A DNA stretch of 64,000 bases from positions 186,001 to 250,000 of the forward strand of contig NHZP01000010.1 of the NCBI GenBank assembly GCA_003313425.1. The letters are read 5' to 3'. The translations under genes and the position numbers were made by a program. Positions 12,591-24,965 of the stretch are shown here, in pieces. Below the pieces are notes generated by a model. The model was not told the DNA's origin. It saw only the letters and a program-made list of their open reading frames with translations, and searched no databases. This DNA is from Pseudopyrenochaeta lycopersici (taxonomy: Eukaryota > Ascomycota > Dothideomycetes > Pleosporales > Pseudopyrenochaetaceae). Numbering within the stretch: position 1 is the stretch's first letter; each line of letters begins with the position of its first letter.

Positions 12591-14127
12591 GAGTTACCTT
12601 AATCTATAGATCCTAAAAGGGTTGATTAATATGCTGTCTAGTTATATGTTAGTTTCGTTTAATTGATAATATCCTTAATTATTCCTAACTAGTTGCTAAG
12701 GAATTAATCGTGGTGTCAGGCCACGAGGCTGTGAGCCGCAACGACTAAGAGCCGAGGCTGCTAAGTGCACACTAATGACAACAAGTACTATTCTGTTCAG
12801 CCTGATCTGCAGATAGCAGATCATTATTACCTTTTTGGTTGCAACGCGCAGGAAGAGCAGCCTGCCATCTTAACCTTATATATGTATGTATTTACAACAG
12901 TAATGCTAGAACTATTTACTGTAATGTAATGGTAAATCTAGCGTAACGTACATTTCGTATATTACTTAAAAGCAAATAAAGGCAAGATCATTAACAGCCT
13001 TGCTAAGTAAACAAAGAATACCTGCTAAACTCTTAATGCTACCTACCTTGATGTTAAAACTGTAGAGACTATAGCAGACACTAATGTCCCATGCTAAGTT
13101 ATACCTACGTTTAAGCTTATTGCGCTATTGATATAGGATTACACTCTGCTGAATGCACTCCTCTATACACGCATATTAGCTTAAAAAGAGCTATCTCTAA
13201 TACTCCTACATGTAAGCGAGCGCTTGGAATACTTGTAAACAGTCACTTATAGCTTTCTACTTAGATATTGCACTTAGCCTTCTATACTACTTTCGTCTCT
13301 GCAACGCACTAAGTACGTATCTTTCTCCTATTATAGCGCTTTAATATACTCGTCTATTCTTTAGTAGTGCAAGACACAGAGCTCTCTAGATAACTCATTC
13401 TGTCTCTAAGGGATTTAAGAGAAATATAATCACTGAAACACAATAATATCACTTAGACCCTATCTACTGTGAAGATCTGAAAAAACTGATTGTAAGGCTT
13501 GTCCTTAAGAACGCAAGTTAGTTCTCGGGGATAGAGTAAATGATATGTTCTAAAGAGCTTACTCTATTGAGCTTGTGGTTTGTAAGAGGTTATGTCAAAT
13601 TGCCTCCACAATAGTAATACTGGAAGGCGAAAGATTCATGATTTGGACGACATTTCCACGCAAAACCCTGTTATGGATGATGGCTGCAAACATTCACCTA
13701 TCGACCGCGCTAGAAATACTTCCAGTCGTTTTCAGATACAAAATTACACATACCCTGTCACTTGTACATCATAGACTTGTGAGCCCTGGGTTTGTCGCTT
13801 GACTTGGGATAGAATGCATGACTGCGCCTACTATTAAGGGCTACCGCGGATACTTTCAGATATGTTCAAGAGAGATTTCGCTTACTTTATTTAAGTTCGC
13901 ATGCGAACACAAGTACGCAAAAGTTTTATAAATGAAGCTGCGTTTGTACGGTTCTTGATGATGACTTGCCTAAAATCCCGCAATATTACTTTCGCGATGA
14001 TAATAATTCGACATCAATACAACACTACAATAAAACCATTGGCTTTCTGGTTCTTCCAAAGAAGCTTCGATCCAAAAATTTCCAGAAGTGCTGGAAGAAA
14101 CCGGGGGGTTTCTCCCGGTCAAGATCT
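12591..14127. other. AT-rich, stop-dense block, probable RIP-decayed repeat
   Basis: The sequence is dominated by TA, TAG and TAA steps, with no frame above about 100 codons and no recognisable protein. Similar composition recurs at 19.9-21.1 kb. This looks like old repetitive DNA degraded by RIP, but no element family or terminal repeat could be identified. Confidence 0.4.
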
Positions 14128-17100
14128 TCACATGAGAAGCACATTAGCTGTTGTACGTAGAAAGCACAGGGAATCTGTAATTGGAACTTTACCTTCGTAA
14201 TCGTCTTGTATCCTTCTTGGAAACCCTCCAATAGGGAACATTCTCTCTGTTATCTGCTCTGGACGAAGTAAAATCGTGATCTCGGTTTTGGCTCTCGCGC
14301 TCGAGACTTCGATGTCCACCTCAAACTGGAACTCTCCAGTCTCAGCCATATTCTCAACCTTTTCTTTTGGTATTAAGAGTTCTCGTTTAGAACTCTGATG
14401 GGTTTCTTTGATGATCAACTTGGGTATAAATGGCGGAGATGACTTGGATAACTGATTCCAGTATTTCCCAAGCTGAGATGCGCTATTGTCTTTCCCTCGA
14501 GGGAGGCGGCATTCGACGGTGCCTATAAATCAATTATGTTAGACATTTCAATTGTCAACTGCGAAAGAAGTTAAATTGAAGGTCAAATTACCATGACAGC
14601 GATATCTCTCATTCCAAAGCTCGTATATGTCTCCTTTGTCGAACTTGAAGTAGAAACTCGTGGAGAGTAAGTGATTGGCGGCGTCAGTGATAGCGTTCCT
14701 GTTTGCTGGGTCTTTTGCCCATGTCTCAACCAGTTCCTTACACTTTCCCATTTGTTTGATGTCGTCCAACTCGATTTGAGTAGTGAGTTCAACATTCAGT
14801 CGCTTATAACGACGCTGATCTCGATCACTAGGAGCCCGTACCCCAAGCCACTCGTACCATGCCCGCTCGCTGAGCATACTGTTCATAACGTGTTCGTATT
14901 GCATCGACATCAGCATTTTCAAATAATCTTTTGTGCTACAATTTCCAGTCGTTGCCGAACCTGGTCGTTCGGATGTGGGCGCCTGCTCCATCGCGACAGG
15001 TGTATCGTCGAGGGCCATTTCATCTGCTTCAAAACCTGTTCCAAGTGACAGAATGATATCAGGGTGTTGAAGTATTGTACCTCGCCATAAAGCTTTGCTC
15101 TCTGAGTCTGCGATTCTGATGGGGTTGTTGTTATAGAGGCCACCATCAAGCAAAACTTCGCCGGATTGCGCATGAGCAAAGGGGTTATAGTATGTTGGCG
15201 CTGCAGATGTAGCTCTTGCACTGTAGTTATGGTTAGCAAAATTAATCTGAGTTTTGTTGTTAGTTTGAAGATGACCTACACTTCCCAAACGTGGAGATCA
15301 TTTTCTGGCCCAGGTCGATGAAAACGATACAATGCTACAAGGTGTACTGTGTAAGTATATCATAACGATGTAACGCCCTCAAATGTACTGTGACTTACTG
15401 ACTGCAGGCGGCTTGCGGTTATAATTGCCAAATAGAAGGACACGGCCTTCCCGCGTTGTGCTCGTGACAGCCACTTTGGTAGAACGAGGCCCTGATTTAT
15501 AAGCGCCTCCAAAAAAGAGTAGATCTTTGGGAAAAGCCTCCTGAAGAGCAGATTCTAACGGTCCACTCTGATACTTGCCATGATAGAGTAGCTGCCCCAA
15601 ATACCCCAATTTACGTCCAATCAAAGGCACTGACTCTAGAACTTGAGGCGTGAAAGACACCTTGGCGAAATCATTAAACATCTTAGAGCATTCTTCGACC
15701 GTCATTTTCTGATGTCCTAAGCCTAAAGCAATGATCCCACCCGCACTGTTTGATAATATATGTCAGCTTATTCTGCCAATTGTACAAGACATAAGTCGTC
15801 CATATAAAACATAGGTTCGAATCTCACCTGGTTCCAACTATGAGGTCGAAACAGTCCCTCAATTGAACATCACACAGTTCCGCTTGTATGAGCTTCATCA
15901 TCTCCAACTCGATGACTCCCCGAATACCGCCACTGAAAAAATCGTAGACCCATTAGCATACGTTCCCATTCTTTTTGCTGGATTTTCCTACTTACCCATC
16001 AAGGGACAGTATGCGGGCGCCAGCTTGATCAGGCTTGATCATTCCCACCCAGGGTTCATCCCACGGTCGACCGTGTTTCCCAAGTGGACATTCATCCAGT
16101 TGGACGAAAGCACTACCCCCTGATAGTCTATTTTGGTCTTTACTGATGGCAGCAGTATTGATGATGCAAGTGGTACATATTACATGGCCGCAGGGCAAGT
16201 CCAGATCTGGAGCTGTATCTAAGCAAGAGAGGCATACGGAATGACTTTTGAGACTATCCAGACTCATCTCTTCATAGAATTTTCTCACAGTCTGTAAATG
16301 CGCCTGAAAATCGATATGAGCGGGTCCCGTCTGCTTGGTCGACGCCCTACTTGACTTCCTTTCTTCTCGAATCTTCTTTACTTGGTTAGCGACTGCTTTT
16401 TCAAGATGTTCTTCGAAAGTTTGATGATCAACACTTAGGACGATCTGCTTGCCAACAATTTTTTTGCCTCCCGGGACGAATTGGTGGAATTCATGACCCG
16501 CCTTACTGTTGACACACTGCCTGGACGTCCCATTTATTTCCGCAAATTTTTCACATGGCCAGAAATGGTTCCAGTAGTCACCAGCAGCACCCTTCAATTG
16601 CTTGAAATGCTCCGGCACTACGCCTTCAGGAGCCCCTATTCTCTGCAATTTAGTCTTGATCTAATGAAAAAAAAAACAGACTTGGAATGACTGACCCTGA
16701 ATTTTGTTTCGACGCCAGCTTAAGAAAAAGCAGGATGCGATAAAGGTTGTAAGAAGATCCCATAGCTTCATGCCATTAAGACCTCGATTCTTGCTAACTA
16801 AAAGTGCAAGGCTGAGGATCGAGTCTCTGAACCCAAACGTGACAGGGTTTAGGGCAAACCAGGCTTCGCTGAAGTCAAAGGGTTGCTCATAGTTCGATGC
16901 AAATTGCTTGAAAGCTTTCCGAGCGTACAAGGGGAAAGCCACCGAGGTGAATTTCATCTGCATGTCTGCTCGTTTCTTTTGGGACTTTTTGGAAAAACCC
17001 GATATCAACTCATATAGAGCGTTCACTTGCTTATGCATCCTTGTTGGGCACTTTTCGTCGGGAAGGTGGACAACCGCGACATCCGAGAAATAGCATTTCA

Positions 17101-18610
17101 AAAGGGCCTCTCCAGAATCAACAGCACTTCCACCATCCGCATCTCGCCATTCTTCTGTGTACAAATTATGTATACGGGGGTTCTCCTTGTGCACATTCTT
17201 GATATCATCTTGATTCAGAAAGTGCTTCGTTGCGGTATCAGTCGAGTAAAAATCCTGATTAGGGCTTCCTTGCTCTTTGTTCAACACAATGATGAGGTGA
17301 GGAAGGACTGGTTTGTTGTATGAACGCTCTGTCGCATTGTGTGCCCATGTTATGAGGTCAAAAACCATGTCGTGTTTCCGCCTAGATATATATGTTAGTT
17401 TTTCGCTCAATTGCGGACAAGAAAAATGGTATGAGTAGTCCTTACTTGTCATTGAAGAGTACGTATACCACTACGTCAGAGAAGATGTACAGCATCCTTG
17501 GGTACAGAGTCTGTGTGATGTGATGTTTTGATTTAATGTTCTCTTTGCCCAACTGTTCACCCCACTCGATTTTGGTTGGCTGGAATGACCGTAGCCCATT
17601 GATCCCTTGAACATCCATTTCTACATTAGTCGGCATTTCTGAGCCTCCTGTGCCTTCGCAGTCGGCATATAAGATCCTGGTAGATCTCTTGAGTGTTAAA
17701 GGATCCGCATATAGGTGCACATTTGAGGAAGTCGACCGGCCACTTCGAGGAAGGCCAACAATCGGAGTGGGTAGATGCCGCCGCCTGGCGCTAGTAGAGA
17801 ACTGAAGATGCTGACTTAGTTCCCAGCACAGAAGCGAGTCGTCATTTGATTCTTACCTTGATGAGAAGCTTGATCAAAGCGCTTTTACCAGACCCTAAAA
17901 TCAATTAGCCATCACCACCTGCAGGAATCAAACAAGGATGCGCAAATAAAGAGGCTTGTAGCTGTACCTGTCTCCCCAATAAAGGATACGAGGCTTGGAG
18001 AAGTTACTTTTGGCGGGTGGGAAGCGCCAGCAAGCGTAAGGTTTTCGTATGCTGTTCCCTCACACATATAGTAATCTTTGTTTGTTCCCTGTGGTCCAGA
18101 CACGCCAAACCACATGTTACTAGCAGCCCCCTCGCAAATCTCTAACCCAGAGATTTGTTTTGGTATGACTTCTTTCGTCTGCTCGTTCGAGTTAACGTGG
18201 AGAGCATCAAAAACTATCTTGACGTCGTTCAGGTGTGATTGTTCATGTTTGGGATTGTGTTGATTACGGGGTCCTTCCTTCGGCCAGCACGTCTTACACA
18301 GGAAGCACTCATCCATAGTGCAATAAAAGATTTCTTTTGCGTGCTCCTCTGATCTCCCATCGCACTTTTCCTTTGACTCTGCACTAACACCGTTTTCGTC
18401 ATGGTCCGTGTCATCATCAGTGTCCATCCTTATCAAGCGGCGGAGCTGACTGCCATGAAGCCAGAGAAGTCAGTTTACCATTTCGGGAGTCTTGAAACAG
18501 GATGGTGATACATACCTGTCTTCCAAGAACAGGCTGCCACTGGAGTCTGTCCGTCGCCTTGGCCTGAGATGGCGCTTAGCCAAAGGTAGAGACATGCCAG
18601 GCCCGTTCAT
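14128..18610 (-). CDS. Zinc finger / P-loop NTPase / RING / patatin multidomain protein
   Basis: Eleven exons on minus: 18516-18610, 17968-18449, 17857-17894, 17446-17801, 17381-17.38 kb down to 16696, 15996-16635, 15828-15932, 15399-15745, 15280-15346, 14592-15220, 14128-14522. The model is 3840 bases, 1279 aa, with all phases matching. Order of domains: a B-box-like Cys/His cluster (about residues 60-100), a Walker A P-loop GETGSGKS (190-197), a long region with basic coiled stretches, a C3HC4-like RING (C687 onward, LPCGH), then a patatin phospholipase with DGGGIRG (765-771), nucleophile S801 in GTSAG and catalytic D964 in DGG. All patatin catalytic parts are present, so lipid acyl-hydrolase activity is likely. 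Exon 6's acceptor (16636-16637) and the C-terminus (a GTAAAG donor could exist near 14190) are the least sure parts. The layout resembles fungal NOD-like defence proteins, but without an NB-ARC. The role is inferred. Confidence 0.8.
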
Positions 18611-21600
18611 ATAAACATTTAAGTAAAGCAATTGAGATGACAAGCTGAAAGTGTTTAGTGAAAATTACGGGGTCTCCACAGGCAAGGCTGAAAAATCAGC
18701 GACTCAATGCGCCCTACACACCACAGGCAATTTTGGATTATTTATACTTAGTGACTTGATACATCACGTTCCCTGGAAGATAATTTCTGGGTTAATAGTG
18801 GAGCAACGGGGTCTGACACGAGTGTGGGGGCGAGAGAGTTTAATTGGACAGCCTTGTCAGTTCATTTGCAAAACAAACTGGAGGCTGGGGTGATCTCATG
18901 TACTCTTGAACCTATCAAAATAAGGGTCGTCCACCAACTCGACGTAAATCGCTTATATGGTCTACTTCCGGTCCTTCGCGCAATGCAAGAGTATTACCCT
19001 CAATGCCAGGCTCACTTGACCTCGGACTGGCTCCCCACATAACAAGGCCTACCCTCAATCTTTAGCACAACATTCTATAATGTGAGTGCTTTGGTTGCTT
19101 GCTCTCCAACCTGGAGGCCCGTATCATCCATCACGTAGTCCTCGTGTTGGGTTGTGCAGCACCGAACCAGATGAGCCGCTACCAGCACCATCGCCTCTCT
19201 CTTCGTATTACCGCGCACGACATTTTGCTTCTTTAGCACCCCGACCTATGGAAATAGCGTAAACACTTCCTCTGAAGTGTCAGCATTGTTCACATTTTCT
19301 ACATATAGAAGACACAATCGCAGCGGTTTTGTGATATCACTTCAAATACCTTCTAGTTCCACTGCGTGCCAAACGCGACGCAAGTAAATTAATCTTGGTC
19401 GAAGAGTATGATAAATGCCAGTGTCATCTTGCTCTGGCGCTTGTGTGATGGCTCTGCGTAACGTAGCGGCGTCTCGCTGCACATGTCTGATTAAATCAGG
19501 AGCGAGTATCGAAATCAGAAATGCAATATTGATACTGACATTACCGGAGGGAATGAATAGGTATTGCGAGATAGCTAGCACAACAGCAATGGTTGGCCTA
19601 GGAATCTATTTGTCTGAGCCGGCTTTGAACTTTTGCTTGCTAGAGACCTGATATTGGTTTTGGAACGGTTCACAAAGCATTTTTCACCTAACTTGCCTCT
19701 GGTCTTGATATCGATACGTAATTGTACGGATACAAATGACTACCATGTTGGCTGTTGTATGTGATACAAAACACGGACAGAGTGATTTTTCAGGTTCACA
19801 AATTCTATTTACAGTAACTGAAATAAATATTTCACTGTTCAGTTTAGTGTACATGGCAGTGTGTTGTAGAGAAAGCATTCTACTTTAAGCTTTTCTGTTG
19901 AGTTCCCTTTCACAACCTGTGCTAAGAAGCTGAAAATTCGTTGGCGCCTTTTGAAGGGTCTTAACGACAACTTTAACTTCTTCTATAAGATATATACATG
20001 CTGCTTACTTCCTTTGCTGATATAATAGCTCTTGTTAGACTGGACTATTCTGTTATGCCTTTTGTTTGATGATGTAGACTAGGCTTGGCATTATATTATT
20101 TTTCTGATGTCTCACATACGCTTCTTAGTTGCGTTAATTGCTACAGTAGGACTATTCTTTTCAGAAGTCTGTGTATTAGTACGTATTGGCGCTAGTAGTA
20201 CGTCTACGCTCTGAATTAGGCGCATGTTAGGTCTTCTAGATCTGAACATAATAAAGAAGTACGCCAGGTTGCTGCGGCTTTTTATAAAACGAACTTTAAG
20301 TATTATGTAGAACCTGAAATTTTAGGCGGCTTAGACCTAGGTATCTTGACAAATTATGTGACGTGTGCACCTTAATTAACTATGATTGTCGTTCTAGAGA
20401 AGCCCTAGTATTGACCGCGCAATTAGCATACTCATGGACTTCACCTATCTATCTTTGTAGCTTATTACTTAATTTTCGTCTTTTATGTCCTGATCCAAGG
20501 ATAAATTCATCTTATGTACGAGATTTCAGATTCAAAGATTACTCTTCTTAGAGATTCTAAACTAGTTTCTTAAGCCCACCCCTACCGTCTCTTTGTTCCT
20601 TATGTAGCGTAGCTATTTCTTCTAACCTGCTGTTGCACATTCAAATATCTTCCTTAGCCAACTGCTAAGCGCTGTAAATCTGAGTCTTATATTTAGGCTC
20701 TAACCAAAAGTCTTGACTTAAGGCGCTAGAAAGCCCGAAGAACTCGTTACTTAGAAGACAGTTACTAGAAATCTAGATTTAGTCGCTGAGACTTTTTGTG
20801 TAGAGGAGTGCACGTTTGTATAGAATTCTGTATATTTAAGTGTGAGGGATCTTACTGTTAAAAGGCTAGCATAATTTAAAGACATCTGTGAACTGCTTGG
20901 GGAAATATCATTGAAGCTAGCAGTCGTAGTTGCATTATTGCTTTGCAGGGCCTGCTAGTTGTAAGCTGTAATGATAAAATGTATTTATTTAATATTCTTA
21001 CATATCTCTCAAAACGATTAATTTTATATAAGGTTTTAAAGTAGAATTAGTTAGCTCTGCTATGTCCTATGTCACCCTTCGGCCTAGATCTGGATATTCG
21101 AATTTCCAGGTTCCAAATATGGGCCACAAAATCTTACTGTTGAGTTGAGATCATAGTGAACCATTCTATTCTGTCTCATAAACAGACCAGGCACTTCTGT
21201 TTGAGTCATTTTTCGTGAAAGATGCAACAATACGGCCCTTCGGCTCATAAGACAAGCATGTCGCAGCCCCACACTATGATAGAAGTGATAACGTACAAAT
21301 ATCCCGCTATGTTTAGTATGTGATCTAGCTATAAGACGAAAATCTCGCCACCACAAAGTAGCCTAATATAGATTCGCAACGTTGAACTAGCAGGAATTAA
21401 TGGGCATAATATTGAGTTTCTTGCACGAAAGAGGGGAACGATTATCATCGATTAAATCGCAAAGCCAACGACAATTAGTGTTAGCTGAGCCCGCCGTCCT
21501 GGCCCGTACAGAGGAAGAACTTTGCTTTGGATATTTGGAATCAATCATTGAAAAACGTAGGAGAGGGGGAACATTTCTGATTGAGACAGGTGGTGCTTGA

Positions 21601-21707
21601 TCGATGCGCATTCAACGCGCCATGTTCAACCGCAGACAGCACAACCGCAATCTCCCTTCTACCAACGTAATGAGCGAAAATAACCGCTGAATCTGTCGAC
21701 GCATATC
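18611..21707. other. 3-kb gene-poor region, AT-rich from about 19.9 to 21.1 kb
   Basis: Only short, unrelated frames are seen on either strand. The core (19.9-21.1 kb) is rich in TA-containing triplets and full of stops, like the block at 12.6-14.1 kb. No transposase, reverse transcriptase or terminal repeat could be read. Confidence 0.4.
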
Positions 21708-22340
21708 TCAAATAACACCCATGGGCGTATAGTTTCTGGTATGAGTTTCAAGAGCCCCACTCATTCTATTACTCCATCTCCGACTCAACCTGTTCTCGGC
21801 CCACTCATCTCTGAACTCCGCCTTACTCATCGCGCTGACCGCGCTCATCTGACTCATGCGCCTCGCGTCGTGGGAGCCGGTGGAGCTAACAGAGTTCGCG
21901 GAGAAGGCGCTGAAACGGCTGGAGAAGCGGCGGCTGAAGTTTTTGGTTGGTCGCCGGGTTGGCGAGTCCGTCATGGGCGTAGGTTCGGTGTAGAGCGGGG
22001 TGCCTGGTAAGAGTGTTGGTGGTGGTGTGTGGGGTCGCGACTCATCTTCTGAAGGCTCTTCATCTTCTATGATCATAGCGATGGACTGAGGGACTTCAAA
22101 ATCGGCGCTCATCCGCCGTGTGAGCCGAAGAGGATGCGGTTCTGTGAGATCTTGGGCAGATAGGGAATTCAGTCGCGGCTGGGTTGGTGTAACCATGTCG
22201 AATGTCACTGAACCTAGTGGGATTGGTGCTGAAATCATGATGCTCTTTCTGAGGCTGTTCTGCTTCTGAGCGCGCTTGCGTTCTGGGTCCCGGAGGCGGT
22301 TGAGAACATGGTCGCGCAGCCATACGCGGAAGCGCGCCAT
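21708..22340 (-). CDS. Hypothetical disordered Ser/Arg/Pro-rich protein
   Basis: A single exon of 210 aa. The N-terminus (MARFRVWLRDHVLNRLRD) is a short amphipathic, basic helix. The rest is low-complexity: PHTPPPTLLPGTP, runs of RRFSSRFSAFSANSVSS and repeated M-S-Q/M-S-A units. Its serine-arginine contexts look like basophilic kinase targets. I recognise no domain. The open frame is uninterrupted and composition is normal between two AT-richer flanks, which supports a real gene. It runs in the same direction as the permease downstream of it. Confidence 0.55.
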   Translation of the reverse strand: MARFRVWLRDHVLNRLRDPERKRAQKQNSLRKSIMISAPIPLGSVTFDMVTPTQPRLNSLSAQDLTEPHPLRLTRRMSADFEVPQSIAMIIEDEEPSEDESRPHTPPPTLLPGTPLYTEPTPMTDSPTRRPTKNFSRRFSSRFSAFSANSVSSTGSHDARRMSQMSAVSAMSKAEFRDEWAENRLSRRWSNRMSGALETHTRNYTPMGVI

Positions 22341-23271
22341 AGTGATTATGTTTCAATCAATTCTACTCGACCGACTAAGAACTGTTGAAATGTAATTAAA
22401 ACTTGTTTTAAGACTGTAGAATTGCTGAGAATACCTTGATTTGAAAACTTGACAGAAGATGCGCCCCTTCCCTCCCACTCTTTTCAAAATTCCGACACGA
22501 TATAGCCTCATTGACGAAGACCTAAACGCTCTTTCTATAATCCAATGTTCCGTGCCGCAATATCCTTCTGTAACAAAGTCCCCAACTACATGACTGGCGG
22601 TCTGTCTTTTGTCAGACACCGACGGATCACCATTGCGCCTCGCTTACCATGCCAGCCAATCAAAGGCGGCCTGACATCAGCACACCGCCAGGCGCACCCC
22701 GGAGTTTGTGTAGGACCCTAACCTGTTTGTGGCTACTATTAACAGTACTGTACTTGTACAGCATGTCAATCATGAAACGTAGGATTGGTTCTGGAGGGGT
22801 TTGATATGCGCTACTCCTGCAAACCGCTCACGATAAGGGAATCGCGGAGATTTGCGACAACTATTCTAGGTACCACAAGATCTGCGCATGATGCGGACAT
22901 ATGCAAGGCATTCCTTTCTGGCGACTAGAATCATGAGGGTCAGCAGAGGGGATTCGGAGCCGAGAACAGGTCCTCGATGGGATCGCCGCAAGAAGTTGCA
23001 TCATGGCGAACGTCATGTAAAGATGTGATCGTGCCCAGCTCGAGATTCCTGCGCTAACAGAAAACCCCATGCACTATCACAGCAGAGAACCACTGCAGTA
23101 AGTGATGAGAGTGAAACAGGTATACACGTGACCAGTCGGCCAAGGTCTGCGAACACGTTGCTTGCTCGAAGTCTGCTCTGAATCAGCTAAAGATTAGTGC
23201 AGAAATCAGGCGAACACCGGAGGGACAAGGTTGTAATAATATATTGCACAACAATAGCTCCTTCCACGACC
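22341..23271. other. Spacer between hypothetical protein and permease
   Basis: The promoter of the disordered-protein gene is expected here, as both neighbours are on minus. Short open frames on both strands are not recognisable. Confidence 0.45.
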
Positions 23272-24965
23272 TTATTTCATAGTGTGTGGGCCTATCTCTT
23301 CCCCAGCAACTTTGACGTGCGCAGTTTCGGTGGCATTTTGCTCCTGGCTCTTCATGGCCTCTAATACCTCCAATCCCAAATCAGTTCTTGGTCCAGTAAA
23401 GTTCTTGCGGCCGTCTATAAGCCATTGGAAGGTACTAATGAACAGGATTATACCAAAGGCAACAACACAATAATCTAAGCAAGTCAGTGGATCGCCGCGT
23501 ACTTTTTGTCAGAGGGCACTCACTCATGCTAGAAGCTGTAACAGGAATCGCTGGTGGGAACAAGAAAAGCACGGTAGTAACCACCGTGTACGCGATACCA
23601 AGCAAATTGGCAGCCCAGCCAACTGCATTCGGCAGAACAAATGCCCTGGGTCCCAGCATCTCCCTCCCGCGGCAGACATTGATTGCAATTGGAATGGCGT
23701 AGCTGACGCCAAGGGCGACCACAGACGCAGAGATGAGAGCATTAAAGGCGCTGCTTGAACCAATTAAGATCAGCCCAAAGAGAATCGTGAGGCCGGCGGC
23801 CAACATAAGAGCATTGAGCGGTTGGCCGAGTCGCGGATGAACCTGTGCAAAGAACTTTGAGGCCGGTAGACCACCATCTCGCGCGAAAGCGTAAGTCATG
23901 CGAGAGCTTGTCGTCATAATGGCAATCTCTGCGAAGAGGATGCAGACCAAGGGAAACATGAGAAGACATACCGCTCCCGCGCGACTCCTTGTGGCGTTGT
24001 ACAGAATTTGTAGGAGAGGCCCAGCAGTTGAGGAGATGATAGATTCCGTGTCACCGCCGGAGACAAAAAGCAGAACCATTAGAAAGATGAAGCCCGTCAC
24101 TGTTCCAATGCAGACACAGTAAACCATAATCTTGGGGCCCTCGACTGAGGCGTTTGGGATCTCTTCGATCATGTGTGCCACGGCATCGTAACCGGTAATT
24201 CCGAAACCGCCCTGGAGAAGGCCGAGCAACCACGCCACACCATCTGGCCAGCCTGTTTCATTGATGAAGTTTGTAAAGACAAATTTCGCGGAAGCGTAGT
24301 TTGGCGAGGCGCAAGCCAAAATAGTGATACTAATGATAGCAAATCCGCCGATACTCCAGATAAATGCAGTCTTGTTGACATAAGGCAGTAGCCTGTTCAG
24401 AAAAGCATTCACAGTGAAGGCGATGAGCGTCCAGGCGACGTAGATGAGGTAGACTTGCCACGCTTTGAGTTTAAAGTCCGCATAAAATAGCGAAATGAGT
24501 CCAGAGATTAGTTGCGAAGCAAGTAAACCGCCTGAGGTGGTGAGAGCAAGCCATCCGGACACGTTGATCCAGCCTGTGATCCAAGATGCTAGTGGGACCC
24601 ATCGCTTGGGCGTGATGACGGCAACCCAGTGGTATCTATATGAAATCAGTGCGATCTCTTGCACGAAGCAAAAAAGTCACTTACTGGCCACCAGCAGTTG
24701 GATATGCAGACAGGAATTCAGCAAGCGATGCTGCCAAAGCCAAATTGCATATTCCGGCCGTAAGAAGGCCCCAGATAACGCTAGTCGAGCCGCCCGAGGG
24801 CAGCGCAAGGCCAAGCGATGACGATAAGGCAGTCCAAGAGTTGAGAATTGCAAATGCCAGTCCTAACATAGACAAGAGACTGAAATTGCGCTGCAATTCG
24901 CCCTTATGGCCCAGAGCTTGTAGTTGCGCCTCATCGTCGAGACGGCCGGGTTCGACGGGTCTCAT
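23272..24965 (-). CDS. Amino-acid/GABA/choline-type permease (APC superfamily)
   Basis: Three exons on minus, 24685-24965, 23524-24635 and 23272-23474, give 531 aa. The introns have GTAAGT and GTGAGT donors; phases 2 and 1 match. The ATG at 24965 is used because the frame upstream lacks another. A hydrophilic N-terminus (about 45 residues) leads into about twelve hydrophobic helices and a charged tail. Family signs are FSLLSMLGLAFAILNSW in helix 1, SAYPTAGGQYHWVA after helix 2, GITGYDAVAHMIEEIPNA in helix 6 and MTYAFARDGGLP in the loop after helix 8. These match fungal Uga4/Hnm1-type permeases that import GABA, choline or amino acids with protons at the plasma membrane. The substrate cannot be told from sequence alone. 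Confidence 0.92.

Noticed and set aside
15812..15825. GGTTCGAATC, a tRNA T-loop-like string
   Set aside because: It lies in an intron of the patatin gene. No matching acceptor, D or anticodon arms can be folded around it.
13145..20815. A shared TAGAGGAGTGCA 12-mer (plus strand near 20807, minus strand near 13165) as evidence of one repeat family in both AT-rich blocks
   Set aside because: The similarity does not extend beyond about 12 bases on either side, so it is not enough to define a repeat.
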